Of a stretch of DNA of 64,000 bases, positions 17,769 to 26,180 are shown in pieces (the stretch's first letter is position 1; every line of letters begins with the position of its first letter). The DNA lies in the NCBI GenBank assembly GCA_000277545.1, contig AKXM01000005.1, positions 62,001-126,000 of the forward strand, read 5' to 3'. The stretch is from Enterobacter sp. Ag1 (GTDB lineage Bacteria; Pseudomonadota; Gammaproteobacteria; Enterobacterales; Enterobacteriaceae). The notes under the pieces were generated by a model that saw nothing but the letters and a program-made list of their open reading frames with translations, did not search any database and had not been told where the DNA came from. Made by a program: the position numbers and the translations under genes.

Positions 17769-18629
17769 ATGCTCTCCCGCAGACGTTTACTGACCTTTGC
17801 GCTGGCCGCCCCGTTTATCGGGGCGGCTGGTGCCGTTTCCGGGCCTCCGCAGCGCCTGGCCGTGCTGGACTGGGGGCTGACTGAGCTGATTCTGGCGCTT
17901 GGCGTGAGGCCGCAGTCGGTATCTGCCCCCGACTGGTATCGCAAGCTGATAGGCACGCCGGAACTGCCCGCCAGCGTGGTGGATATCGGCCTGCTGTTTC
18001 AGCCAAACCTCGAAACCCTGTATGCGCTAAAGCCCGATCTGATCGTTATCACGCCGGGTCACGCGCTTCTTAAGCCTCAGTTGGATCGTATTGCGCCCAC
18101 GCTGACGCTGCCAACCGGCAGTCTCGCCGAATGGCAAATTTCCCTCGATAAGCTGGCTGTTGTACTCCAGCGCCAGGCGCAGGCTCGTGCGGTCACGGCG
18201 GCTTTTGAGCAGGCTGCGATTCGTGCCAGAGAATCCGCTTCTGCTTATCAACGTCCGCTGTTTATCGCCACGCCGGTAGACGCGCTGCATATGCGGCTTT
18301 ACGGCGCGGGCAGCCTTGCCGGAGATGTGCTGTCGCGCTGCGGTTTCAGCAATGCCTGGCGCGGCGGCGTTAACGCGCAGGGCGAGGCTATGGTCGAGCT
18401 GACGCGCATTGGGACAGACAATGCCGGGCTGATTCTTTTGCCGGAGGACGGGCAATGGCCGCAGATCCAACGCTGGCAGAGTTCACTGCTCTGGCAGCGC
18501 CTGCCGCTCACTTCTCAGACTCAGTTGGCGTTCCCGGCGCAAAAATTCAATTCCGGTGGTGCGCTGGTGACGGCCACGCGCATTGCCGAAGCATTGGGGC
18601 AAATCGTGGCGGGGTGGCAGCATGGCTGA
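17769..18629 (+). CDS. FhuD-like periplasmic siderophore-binding protein
   Basis: The 286-residue class III substrate-binding protein begins with a twin-arginine signal (LSRRRLLTFALAAPF), as in E. coli FhuD. FhuD-like blocks are RLAVLDWGLTELILALGVRP, VVDIGLLFQPNLETLYALKPDLIV and FNSGGALVTATRIAEAL. It would carry a ferric hydroxamate siderophore from the receptor to the inner-membrane permease. It begins 4 bases after the receptor stop, and its stop overlaps the permease start by 8 bases, so translation is probably coupled. Overall similarity to FhuD is moderate, so it is a paralogue rather than fhuD itself. Confidence 0.88.
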   Translation: MLSRRRLLTFALAAPFIGAAGAVSGPPQRLAVLDWGLTELILALGVRPQSVSAPDWYRKLIGTPELPASVVDIGLLFQPNLETLYALKPDLIVITPGHALLKPQLDRIAPTLTLPTGSLAEWQISLDKLAVVLQRQAQARAVTAAFEQAAIRARESASAYQRPLFIATPVDALHMRLYGAGSLAGDVLSRCGFSNAWRGGVNAQGEAMVELTRIGTDNAGLILLPEDGQWPQIQRWQSSLLWQRLPLTSQTQLAFPAQKFNSGGALVTATRIAEALGQIVAGWQHG

Positions 18630-20619
18630 GACGGGAAAAACGACGGCTTCCTGGCTGCTGATCGCCGGGCTTTGGCTGGCGAGCATCGTCATGGCGCTGC
18701 AAAACGTCGCGCAGCACGACGGGCTTCTGCACGGCCTGAACGTGCTGTTTAGCTCGAAAATGGCCGACGCGCAGGCGGTGATCCTGCACTCCATGTGGTT
18801 CCCACGCCAGGTGATGGCTTTACTCGGCGGCGCCGTACTGGCCCTTTGCGGCTGGCTGATGCAGCGGGCGCTGCGCAATCCGCTGGCGGAACCGATTACC
18901 CTCGGCATGACTTCCGGCGCAACGCTGGCTTTGGGTGTGGCGTCGATGTGGTTCCCGGCGACGCTGCTCTCTGCACGAACCGGCATAGTGATTACCGGGG
19001 AAGTTGTCGCTTTGCTGCTGGTGTTGCTGCTTTCCTGGCGGCAGCGCCTGTCGCCGCTGGTGATGATTCAGGCGGGGATGTTGGTCAACCTGTGGTGCGG
19101 CTCGCTGACGATGATCATGGCGGTGATCAACGACCGTTTTCTGCTGACGGTGCTGATGTGGGGCGGCGGTTCGCTGGCGCAGCAGGACTGGAGCGGCGTG
19201 ACGGCGATTCTGCCCTGGCTCGGGCTGTGCGGCCTGGCTTTGCTGTTGTTGCTGCGCCCGCTGGCGCTGCTCAGGCTCCCGGAGGCGATGGTGAGCAGCC
19301 TGGGGGCTTCTCCGCTGCTGATCCGTTCGGTAGCGATGGCGCTGGCGCTGGTGATGAGCGCCTTAATCATTAACAGCGTCGGGGTGATTGGTTTTATCGG
19401 CCTGGCCGCCCCGCACCTGGCGCGCTTAGGTGGGGCGCGTACCACCCGGCAAATGCTCAGCCACTCGCTGCTTATTGGGGCCGGTTTGCTGTGGTTCACC
19501 GACCTGTGCGTCAGCCGTATCACGCTGCTGGACGGGCAGCTGCTGCCGGTGGGGATGTTAACTGCCCTGACCGGCGGCCCGCTGCTAATCCTGCTGGCGG
19601 GCAAGGCCCGGCACCAGGTACTGGATACCACGCCTTCAGCTTACGAAGGCGAAGCGGGCGGCGTGCGCTTCCCGGCGGGCATGGCTTCTGCGCTGCTGCT
19701 GGTGGCTGTTGTGCTGTCGCTGTTTGTCGGCCAGGGGCTGCACGGCTGGCACTGGACGACCCTTGCGGAGCAACCCGCTTTGCTGCCGATGCGCCTGCCG
19801 CGCCTGCTGGCGGCATTGAGCGCCGGGGCTTTGCTGGCGGCGGCGGGCGTGTTGATGCAGCGCGTCAGCGGTAACCCGCTGGCAAGCCCGGAGATCCTCG
19901 GCATTGGCGGCGGGGCGGCGATGGGCGTGACGGCATTTCTGCTGCTGTTCCCCATGGGCGGAACGGGGCTGATGATCCTCAGCAGCGCCACCGGGGCGCT
20001 GATCAGCCTGCTGGTAACGCTGTGGAGCAGCCGCCAGAGCGCCTTTAACCCGCAGCGGGTGCTGCTGAACGGTCTGGCGCTGAACGCGCTGTTCCAGGCC
20101 ATCGCCAGCATTGTGATGCTGAATAACCGCCAGGCCAGTTCGATGCTGCTGCAGCTGATGACCGGCAGCACCTACTACGTCAATAACGGCATCGCCATCG
20201 GCGTGTTCTTCGCCATGTTGCTGCTGTTGGCGGTTTCTCCGCTGTGCAAACGCTGGCTACTGCTGCTGCCGCTCGGGCAGGTGAGCGGTTCGCTGGGCGT
20301 GAATGTCGCCAGGGCGAGGATTAGCGTGCTGGCGCTGGCCGCATTGATGACCGGGCTGGCCACGCTGATCGTCGGGCCGGTGTCGTTTGTCGGGCTGCTG
20401 GGGCCGCATCTGGCGAGAAAAGCCGGCGCGAAACGCCCGATGGCGCAGCTGTTCACCGCTGCGCTGCTGTCCGCGCTGATTATGGTGCTGGCGGACTGGA
20501 TGGGCCGCAATTTTCTCTATCCGCGTCAGCTGCCCGTGGGGCTGGTGGCGTCGCTGGTCGGCGTACCGCTGCTGGTATGGCCGCTGATCCGTAGCCGGGC
20601 GCATACACATCAACAATAG
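18622..20619 (+). CDS. FhuB-like double-length siderophore permease
   Basis: The 665-residue protein consists of two fused FecCD-type permease halves, each with about 10 helices, as in E. coli FhuB (660). The first half carries LALCGWLMQRALRNPLAEP and GVIGFIGLAAPHLAR. The second repeats them as LAAAGVLMQRVSGNPLASPEILG and VGPVSFVGLLGPHLAR. The start at 18622 is chosen because it overlaps the preceding stop (ATGGCTGA) and gives the family length; a start 39 bases upstream is less likely. The cytoplasmic loops that contact the ATPase are present, but no FhuC-type ATPase gene is in the operon, so it must borrow one encoded elsewhere. Confidence 0.9.
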   Translation: MAETGKTTASWLLIAGLWLASIVMALQNVAQHDGLLHGLNVLFSSKMADAQAVILHSMWFPRQVMALLGGAVLALCGWLMQRALRNPLAEPITLGMTSGATLALGVASMWFPATLLSARTGIVITGEVVALLLVLLLSWRQRLSPLVMIQAGMLVNLWCGSLTMIMAVINDRFLLTVLMWGGGSLAQQDWSGVTAILPWLGLCGLALLLLLRPLALLRLPEAMVSSLGASPLLIRSVAMALALVMSALIINSVGVIGFIGLAAPHLARLGGARTTRQMLSHSLLIGAGLLWFTDLCVSRITLLDGQLLPVGMLTALTGGPLLILLAGKARHQVLDTTPSAYEGEAGGVRFPAGMASALLLVAVVLSLFVGQGLHGWHWTTLAEQPALLPMRLPRLLAALSAGALLAAAGVLMQRVSGNPLASPEILGIGGGAAMGVTAFLLLFPMGGTGLMILSSATGALISLLVTLWSSRQSAFNPQRVLLNGLALNALFQAIASIVMLNNRQASSMLLQLMTGSTYYVNNGIAIGVFFAMLLLLAVSPLCKRWLLLLPLGQVSGSLGVNVARARISVLALAALMTGLATLIVGPVSFVGLLGPHLARKAGAKRPMAQLFTAALLSALIMVLADWMGRNFLYPRQLPVGLVASLVGVPLLVWPLIRSRAHTHQQ

Positions 20620-20652
20620 CGCCGGCAGAGTAATGTCGAAAAGGAAGTAACA

Positions 20653-22272
20653 ATGTCTCTGTTAATGATGCTGTTCCGCCTGGTGGGCGGCTGGCTGGTG
20701 CTGGCGGCGTTTGCCAGCGTGGTCAGCGGGTTAAGCAACGCCTCGCTGCTGGCGGTGATCAACCATAGCCTGACGCTGCCGCCCGGCGGGCTGGCCGACG
20801 TGGCGCTGAAGTTTGTGTTGCTGGCCGCGTTAATGCTGGGCACCCGCGTGCTGGCCGAAACGCTGTTTATGTGGCTCGGGCAAAAAGTGAAGGCCACGCT
20901 GCGCAAAGACGTGGTGGATCACGTCAGCGAAACCGCCTGGGCGCAGCTGGAGAAAACCGGCATGGCAAAAGCGGTGTCCATTCTGACTCAGGATCTCGAC
21001 ACGCTGGTGGTCTTTTTCGTCAGCCTGCCGGGGCTGCTTATCTATGGGGCGGCGATTGTCGGCTGCCTGATTTACCTCGGCACGCTGTCGTGGCAGGTCC
21101 TGCTGCTGGCGCTGCTGGTGCTTGGCCTGGGGGCGATGGGCTACCGCGCCGCCCACGGTAAAGCGTTGGGGCTGTTGCGTAGCTCGCGGCAGCGGGAAGA
21201 TACGCTGATTGCCCAGTGTAAAAAACTGTTCGATGGCGGGCGCGAGTTTCGCCTGAACCCGTCGCGCAGGCGGCATTTTGTCGACGGACCACTGAGCGAG
21301 AATATCGAGGCGGTGCGCATCGAACGCACTCGTGGGTATGTGTTTTACGGCCTGGCGAAGAGCTGGGGTAGCGTGCTGTTCTTCGCGTTTATCGGCGTGG
21401 TGCTTTACTGGCTGCGGGAGTCGCTGGCGCTGAGTTCGGCGGTGATGACCGGCTACACGATGATTTTTCTGTACATGATTGTGCCGGTGGAAGGCGTTTT
21501 GTCGGCGCTGCCGACGGTGACCAGCGCCCGCATCGCGCTCCAGCGAATCGCCCAGCTTAAAACCGATCTGCCGCAGGAAAAGCTGCTGCCGCTGAAAAGC
21601 CCGCCGCGTTTTGACGGCCTTGAGCTGGCCGATATTCGCTACGAATATCAGGGCGAAGAGGGGGAACGTTTTACTCTCGGGCCGCTTAATCTTCGTTTCA
21701 CTCAGGGCGAGCTGGTCTTTCTGGTGGGCGGCAACGGCAGCGGGAAAACCACGCTGGCCAATCTGCTGGTGGGCCTTTACCCGCCGGACAGCGGCGACCT
21801 CCGACTAAACGGCAGGCTGATAACGCCCGAGCAGCGTGAGATCTACCGCCAGCATTTTGCCGTGGTATTCAATGATTTCTTCCTGTTCGATGACGTGGAT
21901 AACGTCCACGAGCGCACGGCGGACCAGGTGAACAAGCTGCTGCATCTGCTGAAGCTCGACCACAAAGTGGCCTTCCGGCGCGGGCGTTTCTCGACCACCG
22001 CGCTTTCTCAGGGGCAGCGTAAACGTCTCGCGCTGCTGCAGGCGTGGCTGGAGAATCGGCCTTTTTATCTGTTTGACGAATGGGCGGCGGATCAGGATCC
22101 CGGTTTTAAAGAGGTGTTCTACAAAGTGCTGCTGCCGATGCTGAAAGCGGAAGGCAAAACGGTGCTCGCCATTACCCACGACGACCGCTATTTCCCGCTG
22201 GCGGACAGGCTGATCAAGCTGGAGTCAGGGCAGGTGGTGGCAGACAGCGTATTCAGGCCACTGTCTGCCTGA
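20653..22272 (+). CDS. SyrD/PvdE/YojI-type ABC exporter (fused membrane and ATPase)
   Basis: The 539-residue half-transporter has six helices in residues 1-290 and an ATPase domain at about 330-530. Walker A is GGNGSGKTT, the signature is the degenerate LSQGQRKRL, Walker B is FYLFDEWAADQDP, and the switch histidine is in AITHDD. These features, with DEWAADQDP, are typical of the cyclic-peptide/siderophore exporter family (PvdE, SyrD, YojI). AAGGAAG precedes ATG 20653, 33 bases after the permease. It probably exports a siderophore or peptide, or returns stripped siderophore from the cell. It is not the import ATPase, because its ATPase is fused to an exporter membrane domain. Confidence 0.88.
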   Translation: MSLLMMLFRLVGGWLVLAAFASVVSGLSNASLLAVINHSLTLPPGGLADVALKFVLLAALMLGTRVLAETLFMWLGQKVKATLRKDVVDHVSETAWAQLEKTGMAKAVSILTQDLDTLVVFFVSLPGLLIYGAAIVGCLIYLGTLSWQVLLLALLVLGLGAMGYRAAHGKALGLLRSSRQREDTLIAQCKKLFDGGREFRLNPSRRRHFVDGPLSENIEAVRIERTRGYVFYGLAKSWGSVLFFAFIGVVLYWLRESLALSSAVMTGYTMIFLYMIVPVEGVLSALPTVTSARIALQRIAQLKTDLPQEKLLPLKSPPRFDGLELADIRYEYQGEEGERFTLGPLNLRFTQGELVFLVGGNGSGKTTLANLLVGLYPPDSGDLRLNGRLITPEQREIYRQHFAVVFNDFFLFDDVDNVHERTADQVNKLLHLLKLDHKVAFRRGRFSTTALSQGQRKRLALLQAWLENRPFYLFDEWAADQDPGFKEVFYKVLLPMLKAEGKTVLAITHDDRYFPLADRLIKLESGQVVADSVFRPLSA

Positions 22273-22281
22273 ATCACAGAG

Positions 22282-23247
22282 TTACACCAAATGACACGCG
22301 ACGCGATGAGCATCGCCCACTTCCCGCAGCGCCGGGACCTCCTGGCGGCAGCGGTCGGTGACCAGCGGGCAGCGCGAGGAGAAGCGGCAGCCGGAAGGCG
22401 GGCGAGAAGGATCTGGGATTTCGCCCTGAATGGCGGCCACCGGCTCGCTGTCCGGATCCAGCGTCGGAACCGCGGCTAACAGCGCCTGCGTATACGGGTG
22501 CAGTGGTCGGCTGAACAGCGTGTCGCGGCTGGCGGTTTCCACCAGTTGGCCGAGATACATCACCGCGACGTCGTCGCAGAGGTGCTCCACCACGCCGAGA
22601 TCGTGCGAGATAAACAGAAACGTCACGCCGCGTTCGTCGCGCAGATCGGAAAACAGGTTGATGATCTGCGCCTGAATGGAGACGTCGAGCGCCGAGATCG
22701 GTTCGTCCGCAATAATAAAATCGGGGTTAAGGATCAGCGCGCGGGCAATACCGATGCGCTGGCGCTGGCCGCCGGAAAACTCATGCGGGAAACGGGTGTA
22801 ATGCTGCGGTGCCAGCCCGCAAATCTTCATCACTTCCAGCACCTTGTCCCGCAGTTCGGCGCGGGTGCACAGCTTGTGCTCCAGCATCGCTTCCCCGATG
22901 GCATCGCCCACGCGGATGCGCGGGTTTAAAGAGCTGTAAGGATCCTGAAATACCAGCTGGATTTGGGGGCGCAGCGCCCGCGATTCTTTGGCGCTCAACT
23001 CACTCAATTCTTTGCCGCGATACTTCACGCTACCGGCGGTTTTGTCATACAGGCCAAGCAGGGTGCGGCCAACGGTGGTTTTTCCGCTGCCGGACTCGCC
23101 CACGAGGCCGAAAATCGTGCCCTGGCGAATGTTGAAGCTGACGCCGTCGACCGCGCGCAGCTCACCAGTTTGTTGGCCAAAAAGCCCGTCGCGCAGCGGG
23201 AAGTGTTTTTTGAGCCCTTCGACTTCAATAACGTACTGAGTGTTCAC
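22282..23247 (-). CDS. Oligopeptide ABC transporter ATPase (DppF/OppF-like)
   Basis: The 321-residue ATPase has Walker A GESGSGKTT, signature LSGG-type FSGGQRQRIGIARAL, Walker B ADEPISALD, and the C-terminal oligopeptide/dipeptide extension (GEIPDPSRPPSGCRFSSRCP) with the cysteine cluster seen in DppF/OppF. It is last in a five-gene operon in the order binding protein, permease B, permease C, ATPase D, ATPase F. Its start overlaps the previous ATPase by four bases. It ends 9 bases from the convergent exporter gene with no obvious terminator between them. Confidence 0.9.
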   Translation of the reverse strand: MNTQYVIEVEGLKKHFPLRDGLFGQQTGELRAVDGVSFNIRQGTIFGLVGESGSGKTTVGRTLLGLYDKTAGSVKYRGKELSELSAKESRALRPQIQLVFQDPYSSLNPRIRVGDAIGEAMLEHKLCTRAELRDKVLEVMKICGLAPQHYTRFPHEFSGGQRQRIGIARALILNPDFIIADEPISALDVSIQAQIINLFSDLRDERGVTFLFISHDLGVVEHLCDDVAVMYLGQLVETASRDTLFSRPLHPYTQALLAAVPTLDPDSEPVAAIQGEIPDPSRPPSGCRFSSRCPLVTDRCRQEVPALREVGDAHRVACHLV

Positions 23248-24224
23248 GATGCGGACTCCGCTAACTCACTGTAAAAACAGGCGGCCTGGCGCTGCTGGCC
23301 GAGCAGCGACGGAATGCCCTGGCGGCAGCGATCGGTGGCGCGTTCACAGCGATCGGTAAAGGCGCAGTAGGGCGGCAGGGCGGCTAAATCGGGCACCTGG
23401 CCGGGGATCGAATAGAGCCTGCGGCGGCGTTCGCCGGGAACAGGCCGGGAAGAAATCAGGCCTTTGGTATAAGGGTGCAGCGGATTGCGGAGCACCTCCG
23501 CCGTTGGCCCCTGCTCAACGATGCGCCCGGCATACATCACCACGACGTGTTCGGCCATCTGGGCGATAACGCCGAGATCGTGGGTGATCAGCATCAGCGC
23601 CATACGGTGCTGGCGAGCCTGATCCCGCAATAGACGCAGGATCTGCGCCTGAACGGTGACGTCCAGCGCCGTCGTCGGCTCATCGGCGATCAGCAGCTTT
23701 GGCCTGCAGCTCAGCGCCATGGCGATCATCACGCGCTGTAACATCCCGCCGGAAAGCTGGTGCGGGTAGCAGGCCATCAGGCTTTCCGCTCGCGCCAGCC
23801 CGACGTCGGTCAGCATTTGTGTCGCCAGCTGCCAGGCGGCCTTGGGCGTTTCGCCCCGGTGGCGGATCAGCGGCTCGCAAAGCTGGTCGCCGATAGTCAG
23901 CACCGGGTTCAGGGCGGTCATCGGCTCCTGGAAAATCATCGCCAGTTCGTTGCCGCGCAAATCTGCCATCTGCGCGGGCTTCAGGCCCAGCAGATTTTTC
24001 CCCTGAAACAGGATTTCGCCGCCGTCGATACGTGCCGCCTGCGGAGGCAGCAGCCCCATCAGCGACATGGCGGTCACGCTTTTGCCGCAGCCTGACTCGC
24101 CGACGACGCCGACGGTTTGCCCGGCGCGAACGGTAAACGACACGTCCTGCACGGCACGCACGCGCCCATGCTCTCCGGCGAAGGAGAGGGAAAGGTTATT
24201 GAACTCAATCAGCGCTTCGTTCAT
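23244..24224 (-). CDS. Oligopeptide ABC transporter ATPase (DppD/OppD-like)
   Basis: The 326-residue ATPase has Walker A GESGCGKS, signature [15 protein letters not shown], Walker [13 protein letters not shown], the H-loop LITHDLGV and the C-terminal [16 protein letters not shown] extension with the cysteine motif of the Opp/Dpp D subunit. It pairs with the F-type ATPase to drive the two permeases. It overlaps both neighbours by four bases (ATGA type), showing tight operon coupling. The peptide, nickel or glutathione substrate is not apparent. Confidence 0.9.
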   Translation of the reverse strand: MNEALIEFNNLSLSFAGEHGRVRAVQDVSFTVRAGQTVGVVGESGCGKSVTAMSLMGLLPPQAARIDGGEILFQGKNLLGLKPAQMADLRGNELAMIFQEPMTALNPVLTIGDQLCEPLIRHRGETPKAAWQLATQMLTDVGLARAESLMACYPHQLSGGMLQRVMIAMALSCRPKLLIADEPTTALDVTVQAQILRLLRDQARQHRMALMLITHDLGVIAQMAEHVVVMYAGRIVEQGPTAEVLRNPLHPYTKGLISSRPVPGERRRRLYSIPGQVPDLAALPPYCAFTDRCERATDRCRQGIPSLLGQQRQAACFYSELAESAS

Positions 24225-25168
24225 TTCGCGCCTCGCTTCATTTTCGGATCCAGCGCATCGCGCAGGCCGTCGCCCAGCACGTTAATGGCGATCACGGTGA
24301 TAAAAATGGCGATACCCGGCGGCATCCACAGCCACGGGCGGCGCTGGAAGTCGATCAGGCTGTTGGCGCTGTCCATCATGTTGCCCCACGAAGGCGTGGG
24401 CGGCACGACGCCGAGGCCGAGGTAGCTCAGCGCGGACTCCATCAGAATGGCGTTGGCCACCGCCATCGTCGCCATCACCACCAGAATTGGAATGGTGTTC
24501 GGCAGCAAGTGCCCGAACAGGCGGCGGCGGGCGGAAAGGCCTAATACGCGGGTCGCCAGCATAAAATCGCGCTCACGCAGGGAGAGAATTTGCCCGCGCA
24601 CCAGGCGCGCCAGCTTCGGCCACTCTAGCAGGCTCAGCATGATAACCACCATGTAAATGCGCGAGTCCGGCGAGAAGTCGAGCTCCGACAGCATCGCGCC
24701 CGCGACGATCAGCAGCGGCAGGCTGGGAATGGTCATCACCAGATCCGCCAGGCGCATAATCAGTTTGTCGGTCCAGCCGCCGAGATAGCCGGAAATCGCG
24801 CCGAGCAGGTAGCCGAGGGTAACCGAGAGCAGCATGGTCAGCAGGCCGATAATTAATGAGATGCGCCCGGCCAGCAGCAGGCGGGTGTAGACATCGCGCC
24901 CGAGGAAGTCGGTGCCCAGCCAGTGGATTTCGCCAGGCGGCTTGTTGATCATCAGGGCGTCGGTGGCGTCGTCCTTCCACGGCGACCAGAGCGGCCCCAG
25001 GGCGCACCAGATTGCCATCACTATCAGCAGAATCAGGCAGAACATCGCCAGGCGGTTGCGCCTCAGCGCCTGCCAGGCCTGATGCCACGGGGAAGGCGTC
25101 ACCTGTGCCAGCGCCGGAATTTCGGCTTTGCGCAGGCGGCGATTGGTAGAAAACAGAGAACTGAGCAT
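24221..25168 (-). CDS. Oligopeptide ABC permease (DppC-like)
   Basis: The 315-residue permease has an OppC-N-type N terminus, about six helices, and the EAA loop for ATPase contact (RERDFMLATRVLGLSARRRLFGHLLPNT). The start at 25168 is chosen over one 33 bases upstream because it gives the TGATG coupling with the preceding permease stop and has GAGG about 9 bases upstream. It sits in the inner membrane with the DppB-like subunit. Confidence 0.88.
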   Translation of the reverse strand: MLSSLFSTNRRLRKAEIPALAQVTPSPWHQAWQALRRNRLAMFCLILLIVMAIWCALGPLWSPWKDDATDALMINKPPGEIHWLGTDFLGRDVYTRLLLAGRISLIIGLLTMLLSVTLGYLLGAISGYLGGWTDKLIMRLADLVMTIPSLPLLIVAGAMLSELDFSPDSRIYMVVIMLSLLEWPKLARLVRGQILSLRERDFMLATRVLGLSARRRLFGHLLPNTIPILVVMATMAVANAILMESALSYLGLGVVPPTPSWGNMMDSANSLIDFQRRPWLWMPPGIAIFITVIAINVLGDGLRDALDPKMKRGAK

Positions 25169-26127
25169 CACGACCTCACCCGAATGCGCGGGTCGGCCCA
25201 CGCGTAAAGCACGTCGGCAATCAGGTTGCCGAGGATGGTCAGTACCGCCAGAAACAGCGTGAAGCCCATCAGAACCGGGTAGTCACGGGCGGCGAGGGAA
25301 TCAATATGAATGTGGCCGGCGCCCGGCCAGTTAAAGACCTTTTCGGTAATGATTGCCCCGGAGAACAGCCCCGGCAGCTCAAAGCCCAGCAGGGTGATGA
25401 TCGGCAGCAGCGCATTGCGCAGGGCGTGTTTAAGAATAACGGTATGCTCGCGCAGCCCCTTGGCGCGGGCGGTGCGGATAAAGTCCATTTTCACCACGTC
25501 GAGCATACTGGCGCGGAAGTAGCGCGTCAGGCTGCCCGCCTGCAGCATCACCAGCGCGAGTACGGGCAGCACAAGGTGGGCGGCAACCTGCACGACGTAG
25601 GCCCAGCCGGTGGCGTCGCTGCCGGTGTTGGTCATGCCGCCGACTGGCAGCCAGTGCAGGTCTACCGCGAACCACTTGATCAGCAGCAGGCAGAGGAAAA
25701 AGGTCGGGAAAGACATGGCGGCGAACACCAGCACGCTGACCAGATGATCAAACAGCGAATTGGGTCTCATGGCCGAAACAATCCCCACCGCCAGACCAAT
25801 CCCCCAGTAAAACACCAGCGCAATGGCGGCCAGCAGGAAAGAGTTCCAGATGTACTGGTTCAGCAATTGGCTAACGGGGATTTGATATTGCAGAGAGAAG
25901 CCCAGGTCTCCCGTCAGCAGTTGCCCAAGCCAGTGAAGGTAGCGGGTGAACAGCGGCTGGTCGAGGCCGTAAATTGCTTTGAGCTCGGCAGCGCGGGCGG
26001 CGGTCAGCGTAATATTGCCGTCGATAAAATCCCCGGGCGTTTTTGCAAACAGCATAAAGATAATAAACGAGGCGAGCAGCAGCATCGGCAGGGTTTGCAG
26101 CAGGCGGCGCAGAATAAAATTTTTCAT
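25168..26127 (-). CDS. Oligopeptide ABC permease (DppB-like)
   Basis: The 319-residue inner-membrane permease of the DppB/GsiC type has N-terminal MKNFILRRLLQTLPMLLLAS and the EAA loop FIRTARAKGLREHTVILKHALRN. The start at 26127 is preferred to an upstream ATG at 26169, since it begins at the conserved MxxFxxRR motif and the extra residues are polar and proline/glycine-rich. It lies 53 bases downstream of the binding-protein gene and overlaps the next permease by one base. Confidence 0.87.
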   Translation of the reverse strand: MKNFILRRLLQTLPMLLLASFIIFMLFAKTPGDFIDGNITLTAARAAELKAIYGLDQPLFTRYLHWLGQLLTGDLGFSLQYQIPVSQLLNQYIWNSFLLAAIALVFYWGIGLAVGIVSAMRPNSLFDHLVSVLVFAAMSFPTFFLCLLLIKWFAVDLHWLPVGGMTNTGSDATGWAYVVQVAAHLVLPVLALVMLQAGSLTRYFRASMLDVVKMDFIRTARAKGLREHTVILKHALRNALLPIITLLGFELPGLFSGAIITEKVFNWPGAGHIHIDSLAARDYPVLMGFTLFLAVLTILGNLIADVLYAWADPRIRVRS

Positions 26128-26180
26128 CACGTTCTCACTGCCGCCGCCCCGGTGAAAGGGTGGCGGCAAGGGTTACTGCG

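Noticed and set aside
20653-22272. FhuC-type import ATPase for the siderophore operon
   Set aside because: The ATPase domain is fused to a six-helix exporter domain and has PvdE/SyrD-like Walker B surroundings, so it is not a stand-alone importer ATPase.
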